Shown here: in pieces, positions 9,284 through 18,294 of the stretch
How the letters are laid out: every line of letters starts with the position of its first letter
Position numbering within the stretch: the stretch's first letter is position 1
NCBI RefSeq assembly: GCF_003326795.1
Contig: NZ_JPWI01000002.1
Span: 248,001 to 312,000, forward strand
Reading direction: 5' to 3'
From: Thalassospira profundimaris
GTDB lineage: Bacteria > Pseudomonadota > Alphaproteobacteria > Rhodospirillales > Thalassospiraceae
DNA: 64,000 bases
The notes under the pieces: generated by a model
Databases searched by the model: none
What the model saw: the letters and a program-made list of their open reading frames with translations, nothing else
Told to the model about the DNA's origin: nothing
Position numbers and translations under genes: made by a program

Positions 9284-9802
9284 ATGTCAGAAGCCTATCA
9301 GGCACATCCCCTTACATCACATACTGCGGATATGACTTATCCGCTGGTGCAGATGATGCAGGTCGATATGTCCTTTGATCACTGGAGGGCATTTGTTGGC
9401 AGATACTGCCTGCCGGTTGGAGACTGCGAAAAGGTTCCCGGAACCGGCAGGAAATCGGATGCCGACCAGATTCTGTGGCAGCGGCAGCGTGGCATTATCG
9501 TGATTTCAAACGAACGCGGATATATCCACGGCCTGTTTTCCTATTATGTCCGTGATGACATGAAAGACGGCCTTGTCTTGCATGTGGACAATGTGATGGC
9601 GGTTGAAATTGTTGCCGGAGCCTATGTTCTTGATGCCATGCGCGATGCCATGACCAGGCTTGCACAGGTTCACAAATGCGCAAATGTCTATGTTTCCATC
9701 GGCGAACTTGACGGGCGTTTGCGTGATTACTTTGCCAAGGCGGGTTTCGTGCCAAGCAAAGTGCGTTATTGTGCGCCTGCCACGCCCAAAATTTCTGCCT
9801 GA
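9284..9802 (+). CDS. Unrecognised protein, possibly GNAT-fold, under a consensus FNR box
   Basis: A 172-aa soluble protein with no signal peptide or membrane segment. I do not recognise a named family. A central beta-rich part (GIIVISNERGYIHGLFSYYV), a helix-rich middle (YVLDAMRDAMTRLAQVHKC) and a terminal pattern (YFAKAGFVPSKVRYCA) resemble the ends of GNAT acetyltransferases, where a Y-x-K-x-G-F motif is common. The ATG has AGAGGA 8 nt upstream. The perfect FNR box just upstream suggests induction at low oxygen alongside the cbb3 oxidase. Its last 37 nt overlap the 3' end of the convergent Crp-like regulator. Confidence 0.75.
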   Translation: MSEAYQAHPLTSHTADMTYPLVQMMQVDMSFDHWRAFVGRYCLPVGDCEKVPGTGRKSDADQILWQRQRGIIVISNERGYIHGLFSYYVRDDMKDGLVLHVDNVMAVEIVAGAYVLDAMRDAMTRLAQVHKCANVYVSIGELDGRLRDYFAKAGFVPSKVRYCAPATPKISA

Positions 9803-10350
9803 GTAAGACGTTTGCGGATACGCGAAAGCGCGATTGGTGTAATGCCGATAAAGCTTGCGATCTGGGCCTGTGTCAGGCGGGGTACGATGGCGGCGTAGTC
9901 TTCCAGAAACCCCAAATAACGATCCTGAGCTGACAGACACAGGAACTCGTATTCGCGCTTTTCCTTGCGAAGGCTGACCTGCTCGTTGAAATCAAAAAAC
10001 TGCGCCATCAATTCCGGCGAAGCCGCTGCAGCCTTTCTGATCCCGTCATAGGGAAATGCCGTGATGTCACAGTCTTCCAGACAGGTGATGGCAAAATGGC
10101 TTGGCGCGTTCATGATCTGACAGCGTCGTGATCCCATCACTGAATTTTCGGCAAAGAAGCTTTTGATCCATTCCTTGCCCTCGAACGTGACATAGGACAT
10201 CTGGGCCAGCCCCTTGCGCAGGAAAATCACGTCGCGACAGATATCACCCTGCTGAATGATCCGGGTGCCTTTGGCATGACGGGCAATTCGTATTTGTCCA
10301 TCAAGATGCGGATCGTTTTCGAGCCGCTTGATCAGTCCGCAAAAATCCAT
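9766..10350 (-). CDS. Crp/Fnr-family transcriptional regulator without FeS cysteines
   Basis: A 194-aa regulator with an N-terminal cyclic-nucleotide-binding-like beta roll (GTRIIQQGDICRDVIFLRKGLAQMSY) and a C-terminal winged helix-turn-helix (LTQAQIASFIGITPIALSRI). The Cys arrangement of FNR is absent, so it does not look like an oxygen sensor of that type; ligand unknown. Its 3' end overlaps the convergent gene at 9284 by 37 nt. It is divergent from the SDR gene at 10443 with 92 nt between them, so it may control either neighbour. Confidence 0.88.
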   Translation of the reverse strand: MDFCGLIKRLENDPHLDGQIRIARHAKGTRIIQQGDICRDVIFLRKGLAQMSYVTFEGKEWIKSFFAENSVMGSRRCQIMNAPSHFAITCLEDCDITAFPYDGIRKAAAASPELMAQFFDFNEQVSLRKEKREYEFLCLSAQDRYLGFLEDYAAIVPRLTQAQIASFIGITPIALSRIRKRLTQAEILGVAGAQ

Positions 10351-10442
10351 GTCTGATAAACCCGGGTTAATGCAAAAGGGTGCCGCAAGGTGGCAACTGA
10401 ACGCTGATCTGTCATTAACAGAAAGCGCAAGGAACCATCATT

Positions 10443-11213
10443 ATGACCAATCGGACGTCATCTGTCCTGATTACCGGTGCAACATCGGGAATCGGGCGGG
10501 AACTTCTCGGTCTTTGTTACGATCAGGGCTTTCAGGTCATTGCCCACGGGCGATCAGAGCTAAAACTTTCAACCCTTGTCGATCAGTTTCCGGGCGTGCA
10601 AACCGTGCTCTGTGATCTGGCAGACCTTGGTGCTGTCGAGCAGATGATGGATGGTGTTTTGGCGACACATCCAGCTATCAGCCTTGTGATCAATAACGCA
10701 GCGGTTCAGATGCCGGGCATGATCACGCAGAGCGCGTGCGATCCATGTGATGCGGATCGGGAAATGGCGATCAACTTTCTTGCACCGCTTTGCATTTGTC
10801 ACGCGGTGATGTCCCGTTTGGCGAAGCAGCACGGAATGTTGGCAGGCGGAACTGCAAAAGACCGGATTCGGATTGTAAACGTATCGTCCGGACTGGCGTT
10901 TTTTCCCAAGACTGGAAGTGCCGTCTATTGCGCCAGCAAGGCCGCCCTGCACAGCCTGTCGCAAAGCCTGCGCTACCAGATTTCAGAGGCCGGTCTTCCC
11001 ATTGCTATCAGCGAAGTGTTCCTGCCTGTCGTGGATACGCCGATGACCAAGGGCCGCGATATGCGCAAAATATCTGTGCTGCAGGCTGCCAGCGAGATTT
11101 GGGATGGTATCACCGAAAACAGGGACGAAATCTTTGTCGGCAAGGCGCGATGGATTCCCGTTCTGAACCGGGTGTCGCCTGCCTTGATGAAATCAATCCT
11201 GCGCAGGGGCTAG
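10443..11213 (+). CDS. Short-chain dehydrogenase/reductase (SDR), DltE-like
   Basis: NAD(P)-dependent oxidoreductase of the classical SDR family, 256 aa. It has the Rossmann glycine motif TGATSGIG near residues 11-18, the NNA motif (VINNAAVQMPG), the catalytic Ser region (IVNVSSGLAFF) and the Y-x-x-x-K pair (VYCASKAAL). The C-terminal part, with a proline-rich stretch and DTPMTKGRDM, resembles the DltE/YciK-like subgroup. Substrate unknown. It is followed after 10 nt by a TVP38-type membrane protein, probably co-transcribed. Confidence 0.9.
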   Translation: MTNRTSSVLITGATSGIGRELLGLCYDQGFQVIAHGRSELKLSTLVDQFPGVQTVLCDLADLGAVEQMMDGVLATHPAISLVINNAAVQMPGMITQSACDPCDADREMAINFLAPLCICHAVMSRLAKQHGMLAGGTAKDRIRIVNVSSGLAFFPKTGSAVYCASKAALHSLSQSLRYQISEAGLPIAISEVFLPVVDTPMTKGRDMRKISVLQAASEIWDGITENRDEIFVGKARWIPVLNRVSPALMKSILRRG

Positions 11214-11223
11214 GGCGAGAATC

Positions 11224-11916
11224 ATGAAAGACCTTTTGAAAATCGCCCTGATTCTGGCGAGCTGCTTTGCTCTTACATTCTTTGTTCTGGTTGCTCTGGG
11301 CGTTTTGCAGCGCGAGGACGTGACAAACTGGCTTGAAGTCGCGCAACAGATTGATCCGGCATTCGTCGCGGGGCTTGTGATTGTTTTGCTGGTTGCTGAT
11401 CTGTTTGTCGCGGTACCGACCATGACCATCACCATACTGGCGGGATATTTTCTGGGGCCGGTGGCTGGCGCATGTGCGGCCGCAACAGGTATGATACTGG
11501 CGGGCGGTACGGGATATGTCCTGAGCCGGAAATTCGGTCGACCTGTGCTGGGGCGAGTCATTTCCGATGAAGCACGGTTGAGCGAGATGGAGGACGTCTT
11601 CGCCCGATATGGCGTGGTTGTTCTGATGATTTGCCGGGCAATGCCGATCCTGCCTGAAGTATCATGCTGTCTTGCCGGTGTGACCCGCATGCGGTTGGCC
11701 CATTTCGTTTCGGCCTATCTTGTTGGCACCGTGCCATATGTGATCGTGTGTGCCTGGATTGGCGCACAAAGTTCACTTGTCGATCCGATGCCGGCAATCT
11801 GGGGGGCCGGGGCTGTGTCGGCCGTGCTGTGGATTTCCTGGTTTGTTCTGATTGGTCATCACCGTCGCCAAAAACGCAAGCTTGCACAAAGCTCCGGGCG
11901 TGCTACATCCGGGTAA
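11224..11916 (+). CDS. TVP38/TMEM64 (VTT-domain) family membrane protein
   Basis: A 230-aa inner-membrane protein with about six hydrophobic segments. The VTT core is visible: VADLFVAVPTMTITILAGYFLGPVAG, then a glycine-rich region (GTGYVLSRKFGR) and FARYGVVVLMICRAMPILPE, where the R-x-x-P-x-x-P element is the family signature. The C-terminus is basic and cytoplasmic. Members are linked to membrane lipid scrambling or unknown transport. It starts 10 nt after the SDR stop. Confidence 0.88.
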   Translation: MKDLLKIALILASCFALTFFVLVALGVLQREDVTNWLEVAQQIDPAFVAGLVIVLLVADLFVAVPTMTITILAGYFLGPVAGACAAATGMILAGGTGYVLSRKFGRPVLGRVISDEARLSEMEDVFARYGVVVLMICRAMPILPEVSCCLAGVTRMRLAHFVSAYLVGTVPYVIVCAWIGAQSSLVDPMPAIWGAGAVSAVLWISWFVLIGHHRRQKRKLAQSSGRATSG

Positions 11917-11959
11917 GCGACATATGGACTGGCTTTGGAAACAGGACTATAAGGCGGGT

Positions 11960-12805
11960 ATGAACGGTATTCCTTTTGTCAAAATGCATGGTCTGGGAAA
12001 TGATTTCGTTGTCTTTGATGGACGACGCGATCCCGCCGTGCTTGATCTTGATGATGCAACAGCCGCCCGGATTGCAGATCGCAAGACCGGTGTTGGCTGT
12101 GATCAGCTGATCGTTATTGAACCCGCCCGCGATGATATGGCGGACGCCTTTATGCGTATCCGCAACAATGACGGCGGCGAAGTCGAGGCATGTGGCAATG
12201 CTACGCGCTGTGTTGCCAGCATCGTGATGGGCGAGCTTGGCCGCAATGATGCGATCATTGAAACCGTTGTCGGATTGCTTGATGCCAATGCGTCAACCAA
12301 TGGTCTGGTGACGGTCGATATGGGTCAGGTCAAACTTGACTGGCGCGATATCCCGCTTGCCGAGGCAGTTGATACCAACCACATTCCGCTGTCGCTTGGC
12401 CCGCTTTCCGATGCAGTCGGGGTCAATGTTGGCAACCCGCATGCGGTGTTCTTTGTCGAGGACGCCGAAGCGATTGATATCGAAAAGCTTGGTCCGGTTC
12501 TTGAACATCACGAGATGTTCCCGGAACGCGCCAATATCGAAGTTTGCAGCATCGTTGGCGAAAATCAGATCCGGATGCGTGTCTGGGAGCGTGGCGTTGG
12601 CGTAACCCGTGCTTGCGGGACCGGGGCCTGTGCCGTTGGTGTGGCAGCTGCGCGCCGCGGTTTGACCGGGCGCAAGACCGAAATCATTCTGGATGGTGGT
12701 AAACTGACCATCGAATGGTTGCCAGATGACCATGTTCTGATGACCGGGCCGGTAGCGACCAGTTTCCAGGGCTTTTTGCATTCATCCCTTCTGGGACAGC
12801 ATTGA
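11960..12805 (+). CDS. dapF: Diaminopimelate epimerase
   Basis: Interconverts LL- and meso-diaminopimelate for lysine and peptidoglycan synthesis, in the cytoplasm. At 281 aa it is the usual size. Both catalytic cysteines are in their motifs: EACGNATRC (about residue 75) and ACGTGACAV (near residue 220). The N-terminal KMHGLGNDFVVFD and the VGNPHAVFFV segment are typical. I chose the ATG at 11960, which has AAGG 5 nt upstream and gives the standard N-terminus (NGIPFVKMHGLG); the frame is open further upstream but overlaps the preceding gene. A strong terminator follows. Confidence 0.97.
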   Translation: MNGIPFVKMHGLGNDFVVFDGRRDPAVLDLDDATAARIADRKTGVGCDQLIVIEPARDDMADAFMRIRNNDGGEVEACGNATRCVASIVMGELGRNDAIIETVVGLLDANASTNGLVTVDMGQVKLDWRDIPLAEAVDTNHIPLSLGPLSDAVGVNVGNPHAVFFVEDAEAIDIEKLGPVLEHHEMFPERANIEVCSIVGENQIRMRVWERGVGVTRACGTGACAVGVAAARRGLTGRKTEIILDGGKLTIEWLPDDHVLMTGPVATSFQGFLHSSLLGQH

Positions 12806-12815
12806 TCGAAATTCG

Positions 12816-12856
12816 ATAACCGGCCGTCAGGATCATGACCGGCCGGTTATTTTTTA
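12816..12856 (+). terminator. Rho-independent terminator after dapF
   Basis: An 11-bp perfect GC-rich stem (ATAACCGGCCG, 12816-12826, against CGGCCGGTTAT, 12840-12850) followed by a T6 tract. It ends the dapF transcript; the 138 nt from here to pgk presumably holds the pgk promoter. Confidence 0.92.
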
Positions 12857-12994
12857 CAGGTACTTTTACGGACCGCTTCGGGCCTTGCGTCGATTGCCCT
12901 GATCAGGCAAAACAGGGCCCAACAGGATTTGGTTCGATCCATGTCGGGACGCCCGCCTCCCGTCTTTTGTGAAACTCAAAAGCAGGTTCAGATA

Positions 12995-14191
12995 ATGGCT
13001 GACTTTAATACGCTTGACGGTGTCAATGTCGCTGGCAAGCGCGTTTTGCTGCGCGCTGATCTTAACGTTCCGATGAAGGATGGTGTGGTTGGTGATACGA
13101 CTCGTATCGACCGTACCGTTCCGGGCCTGATTGAACTGGCCGATGCCGGTGCGAAGCTTGTGGTGATCACCCATTTCGGCCGCCCGAAAGGCGCGCGCGT
13201 TCCCGAAATGTCGCTTAAGCCGGTGGCAGAGGCCCTTGCCAAGCAGCTTGGCCGTCCGGTGAAATTTGCCGATGATTGCATCGGTGAAGCAGCAGCAAGC
13301 GTTGTGAACAGCCTTGAAAATGGCGAGATCGCGCTTCTGGAAAACCTGCGTTACCATGCAGAAGAAGAAAAGAACGATCCGGCTTTTGTCGCGGAACTTG
13401 CCAAGCTGGGTGATGTTTACGTTAATGACGCGTTTTCATGCGCGCACCGTGCGCACGCCTCGACCGAAGGTCTGGCACGTGCGCTTCCGGCCTATGCCGG
13501 GCGTTTGATGCAGGCTGAGCTTGAAGCGCTTGGCAACGCGCTTGAGGCACCGAAACATCCGGTGATGGCGATTGTTGGTGGTGCCAAGACTTCCACCAAG
13601 CTTGATCTACTGGGCAATCTGGTTGCCAAGGTTGATCAGCTGGTGATTGGTGGTGGCATGGCCAACACCTTCCTTGCGGCCAAGGGTGTCAATGTTGGCA
13701 AATCACTGTGCGAACATGACCTGCTTGAAACCGCGCGCGAGATTTTCAAAAAGGCAGAAGCCGCCAATTGCGAAATCGTTCTGCCGGTTGATGGTCTGGT
13801 TGCCAAGGAATTTGCCGCCAACGCACCGCATGATGTTTCCGACATCAATGATGTTGCAAGTGATGGCATGATTCTGGATGCCGGTCCGGAAACCATCAAG
13901 GATCTGAACAAGCGCCTTGAAACCTGCGAAACGCTGGTCTGGAACGGCCCGCTCGGTGCCTTTGAAATCACGCCGTTTGACACGGCAACGGTTTCAGTGG
14001 CCCAGCATGCAGCAGCTCTGACCAAGGCAGGAAAGCTTCTGTCGGTTGCCGGTGGCGGTGACACGGTTGCCGCATTGCGCCACGCCGATTCTGATCAGGC
14101 ATTTTCCTATGTCTCGACTGCGGGCGGCGCATTCCTTGAATGGCTTGAAGGCAAAACCCTTCCGGGTGTTGCAGCCCTTAGCGCCAAATAA
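12995..14191 (+). CDS. pgk: Phosphoglycerate kinase
   Basis: Glycolytic enzyme transferring phosphate from 1,3-bisphosphoglycerate to ADP, cytoplasmic. At 398 aa it is full length. Motifs include [16 protein letters not shown] (substrate-binding N-domain), [36 protein letters not shown], and the nucleotide-binding C-domain with [13 protein letters not shown] and [11 protein letters not shown]. The chosen ATG at 12995 gives the normal N-terminus [10 protein letters not shown]; the frame is open back to 12929 with no family similarity. Here it stands alone between two terminators, without gap or fba. Confidence 0.98.
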   Translation: MADFNTLDGVNVAGKRVLLRADLNVPMKDGVVGDTTRIDRTVPGLIELADAGAKLVVITHFGRPKGARVPEMSLKPVAEALAKQLGRPVKFADDCIGEAAASVVNSLENGEIALLENLRYHAEEEKNDPAFVAELAKLGDVYVNDAFSCAHRAHASTEGLARALPAYAGRLMQAELEALGNALEAPKHPVMAIVGGAKTSTKLDLLGNLVAKVDQLVIGGGMANTFLAAKGVNVGKSLCEHDLLETAREIFKKAEAANCEIVLPVDGLVAKEFAANAPHDVSDINDVASDGMILDAGPETIKDLNKRLETCETLVWNGPLGAFEITPFDTATVSVAQHAAALTKAGKLLSVAGGGDTVAALRHADSDQAFSYVSTAGGAFLEWLEGKTLPGVAALSAK

Positions 14192-14220
14192 TATCCATCA
14201 GGTCCGACCTGAAAATGACA

Positions 14221-14250
14221 AACCCCGCCAGTTTGGCGGGGTTTTCTTTT
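14221..14250 (+). terminator. Rho-independent terminator after pgk
   Basis: A 10-bp perfect stem (AACCCCGCCA, 14221-14230, against TGGCGGGGTT, 14234-14243) with a 3-nt loop, then TTCTTTT. On the opposite strand it could also stop the convergent gene ending at 14282. Confidence 0.93.
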
Positions 14251-14281
14251 GCCTTGATGGTGTCGCGACCATCCAGAATGG

Positions 14282-15268
14282 TCAGTCGTTGCTGATATCA
14301 GGCAGGCTGTTCTGGGCGGTGGTTTCCATGATCGATTTGCGATCTTTGAGGAAACTGGCATAGCCGTTTTCCATCATTGCGCCGCCCAACTCGATATAAA
14401 CCGTGAACAGGCGAGACAGGGTGTCGGCCTCGTCAGTGTCAAGGACAGACAAAAGTTCGCCAGACCGGGCCTGACCGGTTTCGAAATGTTCCCATGCATG
14501 TTCGAGCATGATTTTCCCCAGATAATCGAGCTCTTCATACTTGCCCTGACCGATGGCATTGCGAATTTCGCCAAGGGTGATGTCGGCTGCGATCAGCATT
14601 TCGGACGGAATGGTGACAAGGCGGTCGGGGCCTTTGATATCGTCGGGCAGATCGCGCAGGATGTGAATAATATAGCAGAAAATTGCCATGTCCCGCGCGT
14701 GATAGATCGGCGGATTGGTCAGGGGCGAGGTATAGCCGATTTCCGGGTCAAAGCGCGCAGATAGCAGATAGACAAAGATCGATGCAGGCGCAGCAGTCGC
14801 GCCTTCGCAATAGGCGATGAAATCGTCCCATTCATCCATCGGTTCTTCGGCAACGTCGCGATGAAGGGCGTCAGCCAGTTCGATCCATGGATCGGTCGCA
14901 AGATCACTGCGGCCAAGGGTCAGGCGGAGTGCCTCATACACATCACCGCTAAGCGGTCCGGTTTCGGGCAGCGGATTTTTCGCCCCGGCCTTGGCCGAGA
15001 TGATTTGTGCCTGCCACTGATTGATGGTTTCGATAACTGTTTCGCGCTGAGCATCGCGTTCGGCGTCGGGCAACTCAAGAAAACCGTCATCGACGATATC
15101 GTCAATGACGCGCATCGAGGCGTAGCTTGCCAGAAAGAAGCGCTGGCGTTCCGGAGAAAGACGCATAGCCGCACGATAAAGATTGGCGTTTTTGGCCGCA
15201 GCAAGTTCATTGCAGGCATTAAACGGTGCGCCAAGTACGGCATTTTCAGGTGGGAGCGAATGGCTCAT
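14282..15268 (-). CDS. Squalene/phytoene synthase family prenyltransferase
   Basis: A 328-aa all-helical protein of the trans-isoprenyl diphosphate synthase (head-to-head) family. It has both Asp-rich Mg-diphosphate motifs: DDIVDD at 56-61 and RDLPDD at 205-210, plus the YCEGATAAPASIF segment equivalent to the family's YC-x2-VA-G motif. Such enzymes make squalene or phytoene for hopanoids or carotenoids. No hpn or crt gene lies nearby, so the product cannot be named. It differs from typical HpnC/HpnD in context and may be a divergent paralogue. Confidence 0.85.
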   Translation of the reverse strand: MSHSLPPENAVLGAPFNACNELAAAKNANLYRAAMRLSPERQRFFLASYASMRVIDDIVDDGFLELPDAERDAQRETVIETINQWQAQIISAKAGAKNPLPETGPLSGDVYEALRLTLGRSDLATDPWIELADALHRDVAEEPMDEWDDFIAYCEGATAAPASIFVYLLSARFDPEIGYTSPLTNPPIYHARDMAIFCYIIHILRDLPDDIKGPDRLVTIPSEMLIAADITLGEIRNAIGQGKYEELDYLGKIMLEHAWEHFETGQARSGELLSVLDTDEADTLSRLFTVYIELGGAMMENGYASFLKDRKSIMETTAQNSLPDISND

Positions 15269-15381
15269 ACGCGTCTATATGTCCCTTTGGGTTGCCTTTC
15301 AAAGAGTCATACAGGACTGCCCGTCCTGTGCAACAGGGTATTTGCCCATCGGCCTGTAAATGCAGATATCGATCGGTCAGA

Positions 15382-16044
15382 TCAGAATTCGATTCGATAG
15401 CGCGCGGTCAGGCCCAGCATGGCATCAATACCGTCAAGGACGCTTTGATCGGGTTGGGACGGCGTCAGGTTGCGCGACACACTGCCATGCAAGCCGATCC
15501 AGATATCCTGAAGCGGCATGTAGGAAAGTGACGCAGCAAGACCGGCATCGTTTATGTCATTGTCGCTTTCAGATAACAGAAGTGGCCTGCGTGGTTGCTC
15601 AAAAGCATAGCCGCCCGTCTGGTATATGCCGATATTTTCCGATTTCGATGCGCTCAGATCAAGAAACGGTCCAACGGCAATGCCAAGACCCGGTGTCGGT
15701 GAATAGCCCAGCCCGATCTGGGCGCTAAGCCCGTTGTGGGTGTTCCGGGTCCCGTCCATTTCAAGCCAGAACTGACTGCCTTGTCCGGTGTCATCGGGTT
15801 CCGGGCCAAGCAGGAAACTGCTGCGCGTGCGTCCGGAAAAATACCGGCTGATACCGTTATGACCCGCCGGCGGCAAGATAGCGGCCCCCAGATCACTGCC
15901 AAAGGCAAGACGCGGTGCCGAACTGATCGAAGGAACGTCATCTGATTGCGCATAGGCAGAAGAAAGCCGACCCATGCCCACAGTGATGAGGGCAGCGAGT
16001 AATGCGCTATAGAGCGAAAAGTTTGCCAGATGCAGTTTCATCAT
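15382..16044 (-). CDS. Secreted, probably outer-membrane beta-barrel protein
   Basis: About 220 aa. The N-terminus is a signal peptide (hydrophobic SLYSALLAALITVG, likely cleavage after SSAYA). The mature part is rich in alternating polar/hydrophobic strands with Gly and Ser (LSAQIGLGYSPTPGLGIAVG, GLAASLSYMPLQDIWIGLHG) and ends in YRIEF; a terminal Phe is typical of outer-membrane barrels. No named family recognised. Several starts are possible: GTG at 16059, ATG at 16044 and ATG at 16041, with AGG about 7 nt before the last. The 113 nt after its stop hold only a 7-bp hairpin (15311-15329) without a U-tract. Confidence 0.75.
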   Translation of the reverse strand: MMKLHLANFSLYSALLAALITVGMGRLSSAYAQSDDVPSISSAPRLAFGSDLGAAILPPAGHNGISRYFSGRTRSSFLLGPEPDDTGQGSQFWLEMDGTRNTHNGLSAQIGLGYSPTPGLGIAVGPFLDLSASKSENIGIYQTGGYAFEQPRRPLLLSESDNDINDAGLAASLSYMPLQDIWIGLHGSVSRNLTPSQPDQSVLDGIDAMLGLTARYRIEF

Positions 16045-16261
16045 GCCGCCTGTTCCCACAGGTGATCACAGAGCCACAGCAATCAGCGCATTGGATTTGG
16101 GACCTCTGCGTAGGAGGTCATATACGTCTTCGGTGTCGGTCCCATACCAACCATGTATTGTCCGCGCCGCCACATTATGCGTGGCATTTTTCGCGGATCG
16201 AACCTGATCAGGTCACTTGTGAAGGAGGGAGACGTCAACGGGACCGCGTGACGATTGCGGC

Positions 16262-17107
16262 CTATTGGCTTGTGCTTCCCAGAAAGTCCCTGATTGCGTT
16301 GATTTGCGCTTTGTCATTCAGATGGGGAGCATGCCCGCAGTTCGCCACTGCAAAAACAGGCATTTCAGGTTTTTTATTTTTCATTTTATCGACAATGGCC
16401 TTGGGGATCAGATCAGATTGTTCGCCGCTGATCAGCATTACCGGACAGGGCAGGGCATCAAAAACATCCCAGGCATCAAAGGAATCAATGTGTTCGGCAA
16501 AGATGCGCATGACTTCGGGGTCGTAATGCATCATGAAATTGCCATTCGGCAGTCGTCGCACGGACCGTGAAGCTAAAAATGCCCAGGTGGCATCATCGGC
16601 AACGCCAAACGGGGCATAAACCAGCCTGACCAGCTTTTCAACATCATCGATGGTTTCGAATTCCGGTGATGCCCCGACATAGGATTTGATCCGGGCAACC
16701 GCATTCGGATCAAGTTCCGGCCCGATATCATTGAGGACCAGCTTTTCGATCCGTCCTGCGACTTCGGCAGTGGCATAAAGGCCAATCAGCCCGCCCATGG
16801 ATGTGCCGATCCAGTCACAGGTACTTACCCCGAAATGGTCAAGCAGTTCAAACATCTGGGCGACATAGAAAGGGACGGTATATTCGCGGTCCGGATTTTT
16901 GGCCCAGCCGGAAAAACCACGCCCGATCATGGTTGGACACAGTACGTAATACTGATCGGTGAAATGCGGGGCAACATGATCAAAATCATCGGCAAGCCGC
17001 GCCAGACCATGCATCATGATCAGTGGGCGTTTTGCTGGATCACCCCATGCCCTGACATGGATTTCATACCCACAGCATTTGACGAAATGTTCGCGAAAAT
17101 CTGCCAT
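16262..17107 (-). CDS. Alpha/beta hydrolase
   Basis: A 281-aa cytoplasmic hydrolase of the alpha/beta fold. The oxyanion HG motif (MMHGLARL), the nucleophile elbow GTSMGG, the acid in SGEQSDLIP and the histidine in NCGHAPHL form a complete catalytic triad in the expected order. Substrate unknown; the sequence is of the general esterase/lactonase type. It lies 33 nt downstream of the methyltransferase gene on the same strand and may share its transcript. Confidence 0.9.
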   Translation of the reverse strand: MADFREHFVKCCGYEIHVRAWGDPAKRPLIMMHGLARLADDFDHVAPHFTDQYYVLCPTMIGRGFSGWAKNPDREYTVPFYVAQMFELLDHFGVSTCDWIGTSMGGLIGLYATAEVAGRIEKLVLNDIGPELDPNAVARIKSYVGASPEFETIDDVEKLVRLVYAPFGVADDATWAFLASRSVRRLPNGNFMMHYDPEVMRIFAEHIDSFDAWDVFDALPCPVMLISGEQSDLIPKAIVDKMKNKKPEMPVFAVANCGHAPHLNDKAQINAIRDFLGSTSQ

Positions 17108-17140
17108 GGGAAGGCTCCTTGTCAGGGAAGTGATCGGGGA

Positions 17141-17947
17141 TCAGCTGGCCCGTTTGCGGGCAATCATGAACAGGCGATTGAATGGGAACAATGTGCGTCC
17201 ATCATCGCGTATCGGGTAAACCTGATTAAGGCGTTCCTTGTATTTCGCGGTAAAGCTCGCACGTGCCGCGTCATCAGGAAGGGCTGCCATAACCGGGCGC
17301 AGGATGGTCGAGCTGGTCCAGTTATAAACTGCGTCCGGACCATTGAGCACATGGCAATATTGTGTCTGCCAGAGGTCAATCTCGTCGCAGGACGGTGCAA
17401 GAACATCAAAATAGTCGCCTGGTCGCATGATGCGTGCGGCATGCATGGCTTCGGCGACTTCCTTGCGCCACTCGATCCCGGCTTCACCGATCAGCTGATG
17501 ACTGGGGGCCAGGAAATTATTGGGCACCTGAATGGCAATCATGCCGCCGGGGCGGACAAAACTCATCAGGCGCGGAAACAGGTGTGAGTGATCGGGGACC
17601 CATTGAAGGGCGGCATTGGAAAACAGCAAATCAACCTGATCATCAGGCTGCCATGTTGCGATATCGGCCTTTTGCCAACGGATATTTTCCGACCGTTTGC
17701 GTGCGGTCTCAAGCATCTCGTCAGAGGAATCAACACCTATAATTCGCGGGGTATCATCGCCTTGATCCGCATATGCATCGGCAAGAACAGCTGTCACCGA
17801 TCCCGGGCCACAGCCCAGATCAACGATGTGACGGGGTGAAAATCCGCTTGCTGCTTTGGGCAGGCGGCTAATCAGATCAATGGCCGGTCGCAAACGCTCA
17901 TTGCCAAACAGACCGTAACGGGCAGGGTCCCAATATGTATTGCTCAT
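17141..17947 (-). CDS. tam: Trans-aconitate 2-methyltransferase-like SAM methyltransferase
   Basis: A class I SAM-dependent methyltransferase of 268 aa. The glycine-rich SAM site is HIVDLGCGPGSVTAVLA, the acidic loop is IGVDSSDEM, and post-motif segments include DLLFSNAALQWVPDH and PGGMIAIQVPNN, closely following the Tam pattern. Tam methylates trans-aconitate, a toxic by-product of the TCA cycle; that substrate is inferred. I chose the ATG at 17947 with AGGA 7 nt upstream; a TTG 6 nt further upstream is open but has poor spacing. Confidence 0.85.
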   Translation of the reverse strand: MSNTYWDPARYGLFGNERLRPAIDLISRLPKAASGFSPRHIVDLGCGPGSVTAVLADAYADQGDDTPRIIGVDSSDEMLETARKRSENIRWQKADIATWQPDDQVDLLFSNAALQWVPDHSHLFPRLMSFVRPGGMIAIQVPNNFLAPSHQLIGEAGIEWRKEVAEAMHAARIMRPGDYFDVLAPSCDEIDLWQTQYCHVLNGPDAVYNWTSSTILRPVMAALPDDAARASFTAKYKERLNQVYPIRDDGRTLFPFNRLFMIARKRAS

Positions 17948-18023
17948 AGACAATTCCTAGAGCTTTCTCGGGTGTTTTTAAAGCATTAGATGCCGGTTAC
18001 GGCTGCGTCAGGCACAAGGTTGA

Positions 18024-18212
18024 TTAATGATCGGCAGCTTCGAGCTGATCATAATAACCCTTGATCAGATGGAACATGAACAGCACAGCGCCAATGAAAA
18101 GGGCCAAACCGACAAAATAGGAATAGCCGTCTTGTGAGCCAGATGCATAGAACAGGCCCAAAATACCGACCGCAATGGTCAAAACACCAAAGATAATCCG
18201 ATCCGCACCCAT
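18024..18212 (-). CDS. Small two-helix membrane protein
   Basis: A 62-aa hydrophobic protein with two probable membrane segments (IIFGVLTIAVGILGLFYA and YFVGLALFIGAVLFMFHLI) and a short acidic tail. GAGGAG lies 7 nt before the ATG, which makes it a convincing real gene. Function unknown; no partner is evident from the neighbours. Confidence 0.8.
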   Translation of the reverse strand: MGADRIIFGVLTIAVGILGLFYASGSQDGYSYFVGLALFIGAVLFMFHLIKGYYDQLEAADH

Positions 18213-18294
18213 ATTGGAACTCCTCTAAACCGTAGGTGTTATTGATTCTTGAAATTTAGCGAAAAGAACGCGGCGATCAAGCCGCATAGTCGCC

